Of a stretch of DNA of 64,000 bases, positions 33,222 to 41,153 are shown one piece after another. Position 1 is the first letter of the stretch. The number at the start of each line of letters is the position of its first letter. Position numbers and translations under genes: made by a program. The stretch lies in the NCBI RefSeq assembly GCF_045446075.1, contig NZ_JBJJBQ010000010.1, positions 62,001-126,000 on the forward strand, written 5' to 3'. The stretch comes from Flavisericum labens. Lineage in GTDB: Bacteria > Bacteroidota > Bacteroidia > Flavobacteriales > Flavobacteriaceae. The notes below the pieces were generated by a model. It did no database searches. It was not told the DNA's origin and saw only the letters and a program-made list of their open reading frames with translations.

Positions 33222-35777
33222 ATGAAAGCAGAACTTGCCAAAACTTCACTTAAAATTTTCACACAAGAAGAAGCGTTTAACGCTAGTCTGGAATATTTTA
33301 ATAATGATGATTTAGCGGCGCGTGTTTGGTTAAACAAATATGCACTTAAAGATTCAGAAGGAAATATTTATGAGCTTACCCCTAACGATATGCACAGACG
33401 TATCGCTAAAGAAATTGCGCGTGTTGAGACTAAATACGCCAATCCGCTATCTGAGGATGATGTGTTCAATCTAATTAAAGATTTTAAATACATTGTGCCA
33501 CAGGGCAGTCCAATGGCAGGAATTGGTAATCCGTTTCAAATTGCTTCCCTTTCAAACTGTTTTGTAATTGGCAACGCCGGAGATTCAGATTCTTACGGTG
33601 GCATCATGAAAATTGACCAAGAGCAAGTTCAGCTTATGAAACGCCGTGGGGGTGTAGGGCACGATTTGTCGCATATTCGTCCAAAAGGTTCTGCTGTAAA
33701 AAATTCAGCTTTAACATCAACGGGGATTGTACCCTTTATGGAGCGCTATTCAAATTCAACGCGCGAGGTGGCACAAGATGGAAGACGTGGTGCATTAATG
33801 CTTTCGGTTTCAATTAATCATCCAGATTCTGAAGATTTTATCAATGCCAAATTAGAACAAGGAAAAGTAACTGGAGCCAACGTTTCTGTTAGGATTGATG
33901 ACCATTTTATGAAAGCTGTTAAAGACGGTGGTGAGTATGTACAAAAATATCCTGTGTTTAGTGATAATCCGAAAGTTTCAAAAAGTGTCGATGCCACATC
34001 ACTTTGGAAAAAAATAGTGCATAATGCATGGAAGTCAGCCGAACCCGGTATTTTGTTTTGGGATACCATAATCAATGAGTCGGTTCCAGATTGCTATGCA
34101 GATTTAGGTTATAAAACAGTGTCAACCAATCCATGTGGTGAAATACCCTTATGTCCATACGACTCTTGTAGGCTTTTGGCCATCAACTTGTTTTCTTATG
34201 TAGAAAACCCGTTTACCGAAAAGGCTGCCTTTAATTTCGAACTGTTTAAAAAACATGTGGCTGCAGCACAACGTATTATGGACGATATTATCGATTTGGA
34301 ATTAGAAAAAATTGATAAAATCCTAAAAAAGATTGATGAAGACCCTGAATTGGATGAAGTTAAATCGACCGAACGTAATTTGTGGTTAAATATTCAAAAA
34401 AAGGCTCAAGAAGGACGTAGAACGGGAGTTGGCATAACGGGTGAAGGCGATATGTTGGCCGCGCTTGGTATTCAGTATGGAAGTAAAGCAGGTAATGCGT
34501 TTTCTTTGGAAGTTCATAAAACTATTGCTATCGAAGCTTATCGTGCTTCTATACATTTAGCAAAAGAGCGTGGCCCATTTACGATTTTTGATACGAAACG
34601 CGAAAAGGACAATCCGTTTATTAATAGGTTAAAAGATGCCGATAGCCAGTTGTATTACGAAATGATGGAATATGGTCGTAGAAATATTGCGCTACTAACC
34701 ATCGCGCCAACAGGGACTACAAGTTTGATGACACAAACGACATCGGGAATTGAGCCTGTTTTTATGCCCGTTTATAAGCGAAGAAGAAAAGTAAATCCTA
34801 ACGACAAAGATGTACGTGTAGATTTTATTGATGAGGTAGGAGATTCTTGGGAAGAATATGTGGTATTCCATCACCGATTTAAACAGTGGATGGAAGTAAA
34901 CAACATTGATACCTCCAAAAATTATTCGCAGGAAGATATTAATGCGCTGATAAAAAAATCGCCATATTATAAAGCAACATCCAACGATGTGGATTGGTTG
35001 AGTAAGGTAAGTATGCAAGGAGCCATCCAAAAGTGGGTGGATCATTCCATTAGTGTTACCATCAATTTGCCAAACGATGTTTCGGAAGATTTGGTTGGTG
35101 AATTGTACCTAAAGGCTTGGGAAGTAGGTTGTAAAGGTGTAACGGTTTATAGAGATGGATCAAGGTCAGGGGTTTTGATTTCCAATGATGATAAAAAGGA
35201 AGAAACATCTGAAGATACATTGACAACTTTCCCAACAAAGCGTCCTCAAGTGTTAGAGGCTGATGTGGTTCGTTTTCAAAATAACAAAGAAAAATGGATT
35301 GCTTTTATTGGTTTGATAGATGATAAACCCTATGAAATATTTACAGGTTTGGCTGATGATGAAGATGGTATTTTAATTCCGCGTTGGGCGAATAACGGAC
35401 TCATTATAAAACATCGAAATGAAGATGGTACCAAACGTTACGATTTTCAATATGAGAACAAAAGAGGTTATAAAACCACTATTGAAGGACTGTCCCATAA
35501 GTTCAATCCAGAATTTTGGAATTACGCTAAGTTGATTTCAAGTACGTTGCGACACGGAATGCCTATTGATAAAATTGTTGATTTAATAAACAGTTTGCAG
35601 CTCGACAGCGAATCTATTAATACATGGAAGAATGGTGTAGTTCGTGCCTTAAAACGTTATGTTGAAGACGGTACTCAAGCCAAAGGTCAGAGGTGCGAAA
35701 ATTGCAAATCTGAAAATTTAATTTATCAGGAAGGTTGCTTAACCTGTAAGGATTGCGGGTCTTCTAAATGTGGATAA
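33222..35777 (+). CDS. nrdJ: Adenosylcobalamin-dependent ribonucleotide reductase (class II)
   Basis: An 851-residue enzyme that makes deoxyribonucleotides using a B12-generated thiyl radical and needs no oxygen. Marks include IASLSNCFVIGNAGD, MKRRGGVGHDLSHIRPKGS, TNPCGEIPLCPYDSCRLLAIN, IALLTIAPTGTTSLM and the C-terminal redox tail CENCKSENLIYQEGCLTCKD ending in further Cys residues. No cobalamin riboswitch is visible in the 183-nt leader. With IcmF it makes two B12-dependent enzymes in the window. Confidence 0.95.
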   Translation: MKAELAKTSLKIFTQEEAFNASLEYFNNDDLAARVWLNKYALKDSEGNIYELTPNDMHRRIAKEIARVETKYANPLSEDDVFNLIKDFKYIVPQGSPMAGIGNPFQIASLSNCFVIGNAGDSDSYGGIMKIDQEQVQLMKRRGGVGHDLSHIRPKGSAVKNSALTSTGIVPFMERYSNSTREVAQDGRRGALMLSVSINHPDSEDFINAKLEQGKVTGANVSVRIDDHFMKAVKDGGEYVQKYPVFSDNPKVSKSVDATSLWKKIVHNAWKSAEPGILFWDTIINESVPDCYADLGYKTVSTNPCGEIPLCPYDSCRLLAINLFSYVENPFTEKAAFNFELFKKHVAAAQRIMDDIIDLELEKIDKILKKIDEDPELDEVKSTERNLWLNIQKKAQEGRRTGVGITGEGDMLAALGIQYGSKAGNAFSLEVHKTIAIEAYRASIHLAKERGPFTIFDTKREKDNPFINRLKDADSQLYYEMMEYGRRNIALLTIAPTGTTSLMTQTTSGIEPVFMPVYKRRRKVNPNDKDVRVDFIDEVGDSWEEYVVFHHRFKQWMEVNNIDTSKNYSQEDINALIKKSPYYKATSNDVDWLSKVSMQGAIQKWVDHSISVTINLPNDVSEDLVGELYLKAWEVGCKGVTVYRDGSRSGVLISNDDKKEETSEDTLTTFPTKRPQVLEADVVRFQNNKEKWIAFIGLIDDKPYEIFTGLADDEDGILIPRWANNGLIIKHRNEDGTKRYDFQYENKRGYKTTIEGLSHKFNPEFWNYAKLISSTLRHGMPIDKIVDLINSLQLDSESINTWKNGVVRALKRYVEDGTQAKGQRCENCKSENLIYQEGCLTCKDCGSSKCG

Positions 35778-35800
35778 ACTACAGTTAAATCCAGCATAAA

Positions 35801-35829
35801 AAAGGAAGCCCAAAAGGCTTCTTTTTTTA
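35801..35829 (+). terminator. Terminator after nrdJ
   Basis: GAAGCC (35806-35811) pairs with GGCTTC (35817-35822) around a short A-rich loop, followed by seven T. Confidence 0.85.
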
Positions 35830-35830
35830 T

Positions 35831-36486
35831 TTAATCAAAAGTGCCAAAACTAACATATTTGTAATCTTCAAGCTCTTTCAAATCATTGACTTTTTTTGAA
35901 CTACCGTTTTTTAATAAATAAATGTTATCCGATATACCAATTATATGACGGTACATGTGGTCGGTTATAATAATAGCTTTATACTTTTTCTCTTCTTTTA
36001 TAATTTGATTTATTTTTTTCAATATACAGAGGTTCTAAATGAGAAAACGGTTCATCTAAAAGCACTATTCCTCTATTCATTTTTAAAACAATATATGTTT
36101 CAACAAGGCGACGTTCTCCTCCCGGTAATGTGTTGAAATTTTGTGTTTTATAAACTTTAAAGTTTTTAAAAATGTTGGTAAAGTCGCACCATGATATATT
36201 AAAAAGGTTAAAGATTTTTTTTAATTTATAACTCTGCGGTATAAAATTGTTTTGGGGTAAATATCCTGCCATTTTTTTTGGTATAAAGGCTTTAAAATGG
36301 GTTTGCCGTTTATTCGTATAAGTTTGTATTTTGGTTTGAGGGTTCCAAATATAATATTCAGTAAACAACTTTTTCCGCAGCCATTACTTCCAAGCATACC
36401 CGTAACCTTTCCTATTTCAGATATATGCCACTTAAAATGCGTTTTTCTTTAAAGGAAAGTTCAACATTATCGATTTCGATCGTCAT
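35831..36486 (-). pseudogene. Decayed ABC transporter ATP-binding protein (frameshifted)
   Basis: Fragments of one ABC ATPase are spread over all three minus frames. Start MTIEIDNVELSFKEKRILSG at 36486; frame change near 36420; Walker A GMLGSNGCGKS; change near 36270 beside an 8-T run; signature LPGGERRLVE and Walker B IVLLDEPFSHLEP; change near 36015 beside a 7-T run; H-loop AIIITDHMYRHI; stop at 35831. Total length (about 218 codons) matches an intact ATPase. Two of the three shifts are at homopolymers, so sequencing error is possible, but three in one gene favours true decay. Overlaps the upstream membrane-protein gene by 4 nt. Confidence 0.8.
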
Positions 36487-36770
36487 ACGAATTCTTTCAA
36501 GATTAAAAGGAAAGGTAAAGAAAAAACGATGTCAATTATAAACAATAAAGAAAACAATTTGAATGATGAAAATCCTAAGTTTTTGTAAAACAATAGTTTG
36601 CGTTTAGCAGAGGTTTCATTCATTAAATACCATAAAAGATTGACCAATAAAAGCTTTACTATAATTATAGGTATAATATCAAACTTCAAAAAAGAAAGCA
36701 CGGTATTGATACCTAACGACCAAATAATAAAAGGCCTGTAAAAAACGTATATGGAAAATAATTGTTGCAT
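36483..36770 (-). CDS. Small membrane protein, partner of decayed ABC ATPase
   Basis: A 95-residue, strongly hydrophobic protein with about three membrane helices (residues near 10-30, 30-50 and 70-92) and a basic loop, NETSAKRKLLFYKNLGFSS. Its stop overlaps the start of the frameshifted ABC ATPase, so the two formed an operon. I do not recognise a named family; the context suggests an ABC-associated membrane subunit. With its ATPase broken it may be on its way to loss. Confidence 0.6.
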   Translation of the reverse strand: MQQLFSIYVFYRPFIIWSLGINTVLSFLKFDIIPIIIVKLLLVNLLWYLMNETSAKRKLLFYKNLGFSSFKLFSLLFIIDIVFSLPFLLILKEFV

Positions 36771-36889
36771 AGGTAAGTACCATAACGCTCTAAGCGCAAA
36801 GATTATTTTAGCAATCGTGTATAACGCGGCTTTGCGAGCATGGTAAATTGATAAATTATCGTATTTTTGGTTCCCAATAAAAAAGGCAG

Positions 36890-37966
36890 ATGTTAGAGAA
36901 ATTACAAATAGTAAAACAACGTTTTGATGAGGTTAGCGATTTAATTATCCAGCCCGATATTATTTCAGACCAGAAGCGTTATGTGGATTTGAATAGGGAG
37001 TACAAAGATTTGAGAATCTTGATGGACAAGCGTGAGCAATACATCGAACTGACCAATAATTTAGCTGAGGCCGAAGAAATAATTGCCGACGGCAGTGACC
37101 CAGAAATGGTTGAAATGGCCAAAATGCAATACGACGAGGCTAAAGAAGGAATCCCGAAATTGGAAGAAGAAATAAAAGTACTTTTAATACCTAAAGATCC
37201 TGAGGATACTAAAAACGCTGTAGTAGAATTACGTGCTGGAACAGGTGGTGATGAGGCTAGTATATTTGCAGGAGATTTATTTAGAATGTATACTAAATAT
37301 TGTGAAGGCAAAGGTTGGCGTGTTGATACGGTAGATTTTAGTGAAGGTACCAATGGTGGTTTTAAAGAAATTCAGTTTGAGGTTTCGGGTGATGATGTTT
37401 ATGGAACCCTAAAATTTGAAGCTGGTGTACACCGTGTACAACGTGTGCCACAAACCGAGACCCAAGGCCGTGTACATACCAGTGCCGCGACCGTTATGGT
37501 GTTTCCGGAAGCCGAAGAGTTTGATGTGGAAATAAACCCGAAAGATGTACGAATTGATTATTTCTGTTCGTCAGGTCCAGGTGGGCAGTCGGTAAACACT
37601 ACCTATTCGGCCGTACGTTTAACACATGAGCCAACGGGTTTAGTGGCGCAGTGCCAAGATCAAAAATCGCAGCATAAAAATAAAGAAAAGGCTTTTAAGG
37701 TATTGCGTTCGCGCTTATACGATTTAGAGTTGGCCAAAAAGCAGGAAGAAGATGCGGCAAAGCGTGGAAGTATGGTAAGCAGTGGTGACAGGAGCGCAAA
37801 AATTAGAACCTACAATTATCCGCAAGGTCGTGTAACCGACCACAGAATTGGGTTGACGCTTTACGATTTGCAAAATATTGTAAATGGTGATATTCAAAAA
37901 ATAATAGATGAGTTGCAATTAGCTGAAAATACTGAAAAGTTAAAGGCTGGTGACGATACCAACTGA
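36890..37966 (+). CDS. prfA: Peptide chain release factor 1
   Basis: A 358-residue factor that reads UAA and UAG. GGQ is at 231-233 (SSGPGGQSVNTTYSAVR), and the codon-recognition PxT is at 187-189 (VPQTETQGRVHTSA), which separates RF1 from RF2. The N-terminal helical domain and RAGTGGDEASIFA are typical. TATTTTTG at 36862-36869 is the probable -7 box. pyrF follows 17 nt after the stop. Confidence 0.97.
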   Translation: MLEKLQIVKQRFDEVSDLIIQPDIISDQKRYVDLNREYKDLRILMDKREQYIELTNNLAEAEEIIADGSDPEMVEMAKMQYDEAKEGIPKLEEEIKVLLIPKDPEDTKNAVVELRAGTGGDEASIFAGDLFRMYTKYCEGKGWRVDTVDFSEGTNGGFKEIQFEVSGDDVYGTLKFEAGVHRVQRVPQTETQGRVHTSAATVMVFPEAEEFDVEINPKDVRIDYFCSSGPGGQSVNTTYSAVRLTHEPTGLVAQCQDQKSQHKNKEKAFKVLRSRLYDLELAKKQEEDAAKRGSMVSSGDRSAKIRTYNYPQGRVTDHRIGLTLYDLQNIVNGDIQKIIDELQLAENTEKLKAGDDTN

Positions 37967-37983
37967 ATGAAAAAACAGATCAA

Positions 37984-38799
37984 GTGACCACAGCCGAATT
38001 AGTAAACCAAATCCAGAAAAAAAAATCCTTTCTATGTATTGGTCTGGATGTCGATTTAAATAAAATCCCTCAACATCTTTTAAAAGAAGAGGACCCTATT
38101 TTTGCGTTTAATAAAGCCATTATAGATGCTACGCACCATTTGTGTGTAGCCTATAAACCCAATACGGCGTTTTACGAAGCTTATGGTTTAAAAGGCTGGA
38201 AAGCACTCGAACAAACGATTAATTACATTAACGAAAGATATCCAGAAATTTTTACCATTGCCGATGCCAAGCGTGGTGATATAGGCAATACAAGTACCAT
38301 GTATGCGAAAGCGTTTTTAGAAGATTTAGCCTTCGATTCGGTTACTGTGGCTCCGTATATGGGAAAGGATTCGGTTGAGCCTTTTTTAGCTTTTGAAAAT
38401 AAGCATACTATTTTATTGGCATTAACATCCAATGAAGGGGCCTTCGATTTTCAAACCAAAACCATTGAAAACAAGGAGCTGTACAAATATGTTTTGGAAA
38501 CTTCAAAAACATGGCAAAATGCCCAAAACTTAATGTATGTTGTTGGTGCTACAAAAGCGGAGTATTTGGCCGATATCAGACAAATTATACCCGATAGCTT
38601 TTTGCTGGTTCCTGGGGTTGGTGCCCAAGGTGGTAACTTGCAAGACGTGTGCAAATACGGTATGAACAAAAATATTGGTTTGCTCATTAATTCGTCAAGG
38701 GGTATTATTTACGCTTCTGATAGTGCAGAATTCGCCCAGGCTGCGGCAAATAAAGCAGAAGAACTTCAAAAAGAAATGCAGATTATATTATCTAAATAG
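37984..38799 (+). CDS. pyrF: Orotidine 5'-phosphate decarboxylase
   Basis: A 271-residue enzyme making UMP from OMP, of the longer (about 270 residue) type. Motifs: FLCIGLDVDLNKIP, AYKPNTAFYEAYG, the catalytic FTIADAKRGDIGNTSTMYAK (with the D-x-K-x2-D core) and LLVPGVGAQGG. The start is GTG at 37984; no in-frame ATG lies between it and the prfA stop. It follows prfA closely and is probably co-transcribed. The last 8 nt overlap a small minus-strand ORF. Confidence 0.96.
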   Translation: MTTAELVNQIQKKKSFLCIGLDVDLNKIPQHLLKEEDPIFAFNKAIIDATHHLCVAYKPNTAFYEAYGLKGWKALEQTINYINERYPEIFTIADAKRGDIGNTSTMYAKAFLEDLAFDSVTVAPYMGKDSVEPFLAFENKHTILLALTSNEGAFDFQTKTIENKELYKYVLETSKTWQNAQNLMYVVGATKAEYLADIRQIIPDSFLLVPGVGAQGGNLQDVCKYGMNKNIGLLINSSRGIIYASDSAEFAQAAANKAEELQKEMQIILSK

Positions 38800-38941
38800 A
38801 CGCACCCCTAAAATCTTTTGAGTATTCAACCTTGGTGGCATCGTCAACAAAATTGGAGATTCGGTTTTCTAAATCCTTTAAGCTAACTAGCTTGTTGAGG
38901 TTGGGTTTAATTTTGCCCACTTTGCAAAAATGTGTATTCAT
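38792..38941 (-). CDS. 49-residue hypothetical protein, convergent with pyrF
   Basis: An open frame of 49 codons from ATG at 38941 to TAG at 38792, overlapping the pyrF tail by 8 nt. The product is mixed and soluble-looking: MNTHFCKVGKIKPNLNKLVS, then an amphipathic helix and YSKDFRGASI. No family recognised. The balanced amino-acid composition and lack of stops in AT-rich DNA support coding, but no clear promoter box was found. Confidence 0.4.
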   Translation of the reverse strand: MNTHFCKVGKIKPNLNKLVSLKDLENRISNFVDDATKVEYSKDFRGASI

Positions 38942-39017
38942 AATGTTCCTTTTATATACAAAATACGTATAAAACCCTTATTTAGATGTTATTACAGTGT
39001 TAAGGAATTGATAAAAA

Positions 39018-39215
39018 TCAAACAGCCGTTTTTTTCTCGTCGCGGTAAAAGTATTTGAGCTTATTTAATTTATTGAGAAGTTTGATGGCTTTGTATTCTG
39101 AAATATCGCTTAAAGCAGAATCTGTTTGTCTTAAATTATAGGCTTGTTCAACCAAAGATTTGTACTGTTTCTTTAATTTGTCTTGACGACTTTTTATTTG
39201 GTCAAATCTTTTCAT
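39018..39215 (-). CDS. Small basic helical protein (possibly Lacal_2735-like)
   Basis: A 65-residue basic, probably all-helical protein: KRFDQIKSRQDKLKKQYKSL at the N-terminus, EQAYNLRQTDSALSDISEYK in the middle and a Lys-rich end. The pattern of Y-K-x-L-x2-E-A-Y-x-L followed by S-D and an Ala/Leu helix resembles the short Lacal_2735 family of Flavobacteriia, of unknown function. The assignment is tentative. It stands alone between small ORFs. Confidence 0.6.
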   Translation of the reverse strand: MKRFDQIKSRQDKLKKQYKSLVEQAYNLRQTDSALSDISEYKAIKLLNKLNKLKYFYRDEKKTAV

Positions 39216-39345
39216 TAATAGTTGGTTAACAAGTACTTAAATATACATTATTTAGTTCGGATTTAAAAACAGAACAGCTCCTTTATCATTCGATAAACAA
39301 AAAACGGATCAGTTATCAGTTTAAAGGGCTTTTGGGAATGCAAAA

Positions 39346-39375
39346 AGCCAAATACAAAAGTATCTGGCTAAGTGT
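39346..39375 (-). terminator. Terminator after DUF4197 gene
   Basis: On the minus strand AGCCAGATAC and GTATTTGGCT (39369-39360 and 39355-39346, one mismatch) form a stem with a TTTT loop, followed by TTTT, about 25 nt after the stop. Confidence 0.75.
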
Positions 39376-39394
39376 TGAAATTTTGATATAAATA

Positions 39395-40099
39395 TTAATC
39401 TTGTAAAGCGAAAACTTTTCGTAATAAATCGGTTGTTCTAGAAGACAGTTTTGTTCTTATTTCTTTTTCTTCAACTGAAATCATGGTAAAAACACCTTCT
39501 AGAGCTTCCCCTGTTACATAATCAGTTAAATCAGGGTTTACATCATTTGTAAAAGGGATGTTGTTGTATTTAGTAATTAAGTTGTTCCAAATATCATCGG
39601 CACCCACTTTACTAAATGAGTTTTTAATTACCGGATTGAATTTGTTATAAAGTGCTGTTTGCGTTTTCGAAGTTAAATATTGCGTAGCGGCGTTATCATT
39701 TCCTAGCAGTATATTTTTGGCATCGGCAAACGTAATACCTTTAACCGCATCAATAAAAATAGGAGTGGCTTCTTTTACAGCATCTTCTGCAGCTCTGTTG
39801 AGTACTTTTAGCCCTTCATCTGCTAATTTACTAAGCCCAATGTCTCGAAGTGTTTTGTCTACTTTTTGTAATTCATCCGGTAAAAGAATTTTAACCAAGT
39901 CGTTTTTATAAAAACCATCGGTTTGGGTAAGTTTGGTAACTTGTTTGTCTATACCAAAGTCTAAAGCTTGCCTAAGTCCAGAGGCGATTTGGTCATTTCC
40001 TATAGTTTCTCCTTGCGGTAATTGGTTAACTACTTGTTGTAGCTCGGCACAGGCCGTTAAATTTAAAATGAAAATGAATGCTAAAAATTTACGTATCAT
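39395..40099 (-). CDS. DUF4197 family lipoprotein
   Basis: A 234-residue exported lipoprotein: the signal MIRKFLAFIFILNLTAC ends in a lipobox Cys at 17. The mature part is all-helical, with the family hallmarks ASGLRQALDFGIDKQV, VKILLPDELQKVDKTLRDIG and DAVKGITFADAKNILLG near residue 115. DUF4197 proteins are periplasmic and of unknown function. Monocistronic, with its own terminator. Confidence 0.9.
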   Translation of the reverse strand: MIRKFLAFIFILNLTACAELQQVVNQLPQGETIGNDQIASGLRQALDFGIDKQVTKLTQTDGFYKNDLVKILLPDELQKVDKTLRDIGLSKLADEGLKVLNRAAEDAVKEATPIFIDAVKGITFADAKNILLGNDNAATQYLTSKTQTALYNKFNPVIKNSFSKVGADDIWNNLITKYNNIPFTNDVNPDLTDYVTGEALEGVFTMISVEEKEIRTKLSSRTTDLLRKVFALQD

Positions 40100-40155
40100 A
40101 GTATTTGGGTTAATGATTAGAGGATTGAAATTTACAAAATTAAAATAGGGAAACG

Positions 40156-41010
40156 TTAAGAGAAAATAACCGTCTTATTATTATATACCATAACCTTACG
40201 GTTGGAATGAAGTTTTACCGCATTGGCAAGTACTATTTTTTCTAAATCACGCCCTTTAGCAATTAAATCAGAAATGGAATGTGCATGAGTAACACGCGTA
40301 ACATCTTGCTCAATAATAGGACCGGCATCCAATTCCTCGGTTACATAATGACTAGTGGCTCCAATAATTTTTACGCCGCGTTTGTATGCTGAATGGTAAG
40401 GTTTGGCACCGACAAAAGCAGGTAAAAACGAATGGTGAATGTTAATAATTTTATTAGGGTACTTGTCAATTAATTTACTGGAAACAATCTGCATATATCT
40501 GGCAAGTACGATAAAATTAATTTTGTGCTTTTCCAAGAGTTCTAATTGTTTTTCTTCAGCAGCGGTTTTAGTGTCTTTGGTTACCGGAATATGGTAAAAC
40601 GGAATGTTAAAATTATCAGCTATAGATTTTAAAGTATTATGGTTACTAATGATAAAGGGAATCTCTAAATTAAGTTCACCCGAATTGTAACGCCCCAATA
40701 AATCGTACAAACAATGGTCGTATTTCGAAATAAAAAGGGCCATTTTAGGTTTGTTTTCAGAAGAATATATGCGCCATTTCATCTTAAATACTTGGGCTAT
40801 ATTTGCTTTAAATTCAGCTTTAAAAACTTCTGTGTCAAAAGCATGTTCAATAAATTCGCTTTCCAAGCGCATAAAGAATATATTTTGCTCCCTATCGACA
40901 TGTTGGTCTATGTAAACGATATTACCTTGGTTTTCGGCGATAAAACTAGTCACAGAAGCAATAATGTTTGGGCGGTCTTTGCAATTAATTAAAATGGTAA
41001 TCTTGTTCAT
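40156..41010 (-). CDS. purU: Formyltetrahydrofolate deformylase
   Basis: A 284-residue enzyme releasing formate from 10-formyl-THF, balancing the one-carbon pool for purines. An N-terminal ACT domain (about 1-80; ITILINCKDRPNIIASVTSF) precedes a formyltransferase-type domain with NFIVLARYMQIVSS, the catalytic INIHHSFLPAF and GAKPYHSAYKRGVKIIGATS. The ACT domain suggests control by Met or Gly, as known for PurU. Divergent from icmF. Confidence 0.95.
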   Translation of the reverse strand: MNKITILINCKDRPNIIASVTSFIAENQGNIVYIDQHVDREQNIFFMRLESEFIEHAFDTEVFKAEFKANIAQVFKMKWRIYSSENKPKMALFISKYDHCLYDLLGRYNSGELNLEIPFIISNHNTLKSIADNFNIPFYHIPVTKDTKTAAEEKQLELLEKHKINFIVLARYMQIVSSKLIDKYPNKIINIHHSFLPAFVGAKPYHSAYKRGVKIIGATSHYVTEELDAGPIIEQDVTRVTHAHSISDLIAKGRDLEKIVLANAVKLHSNRKVMVYNNKTVIFS

Positions 41011-41153
41011 TCATTCTTAATTTAGGAGCTAAAAATAATGTAAATATTATTGAGGTTAAATTTAGGTTGATAATTTTAGATAATTTTATGTAAACCCCTT
41101 ATTTTTTTGAATATTTCTTAAATTGCACTAGAGTATTTTAATATTTTTTATGA

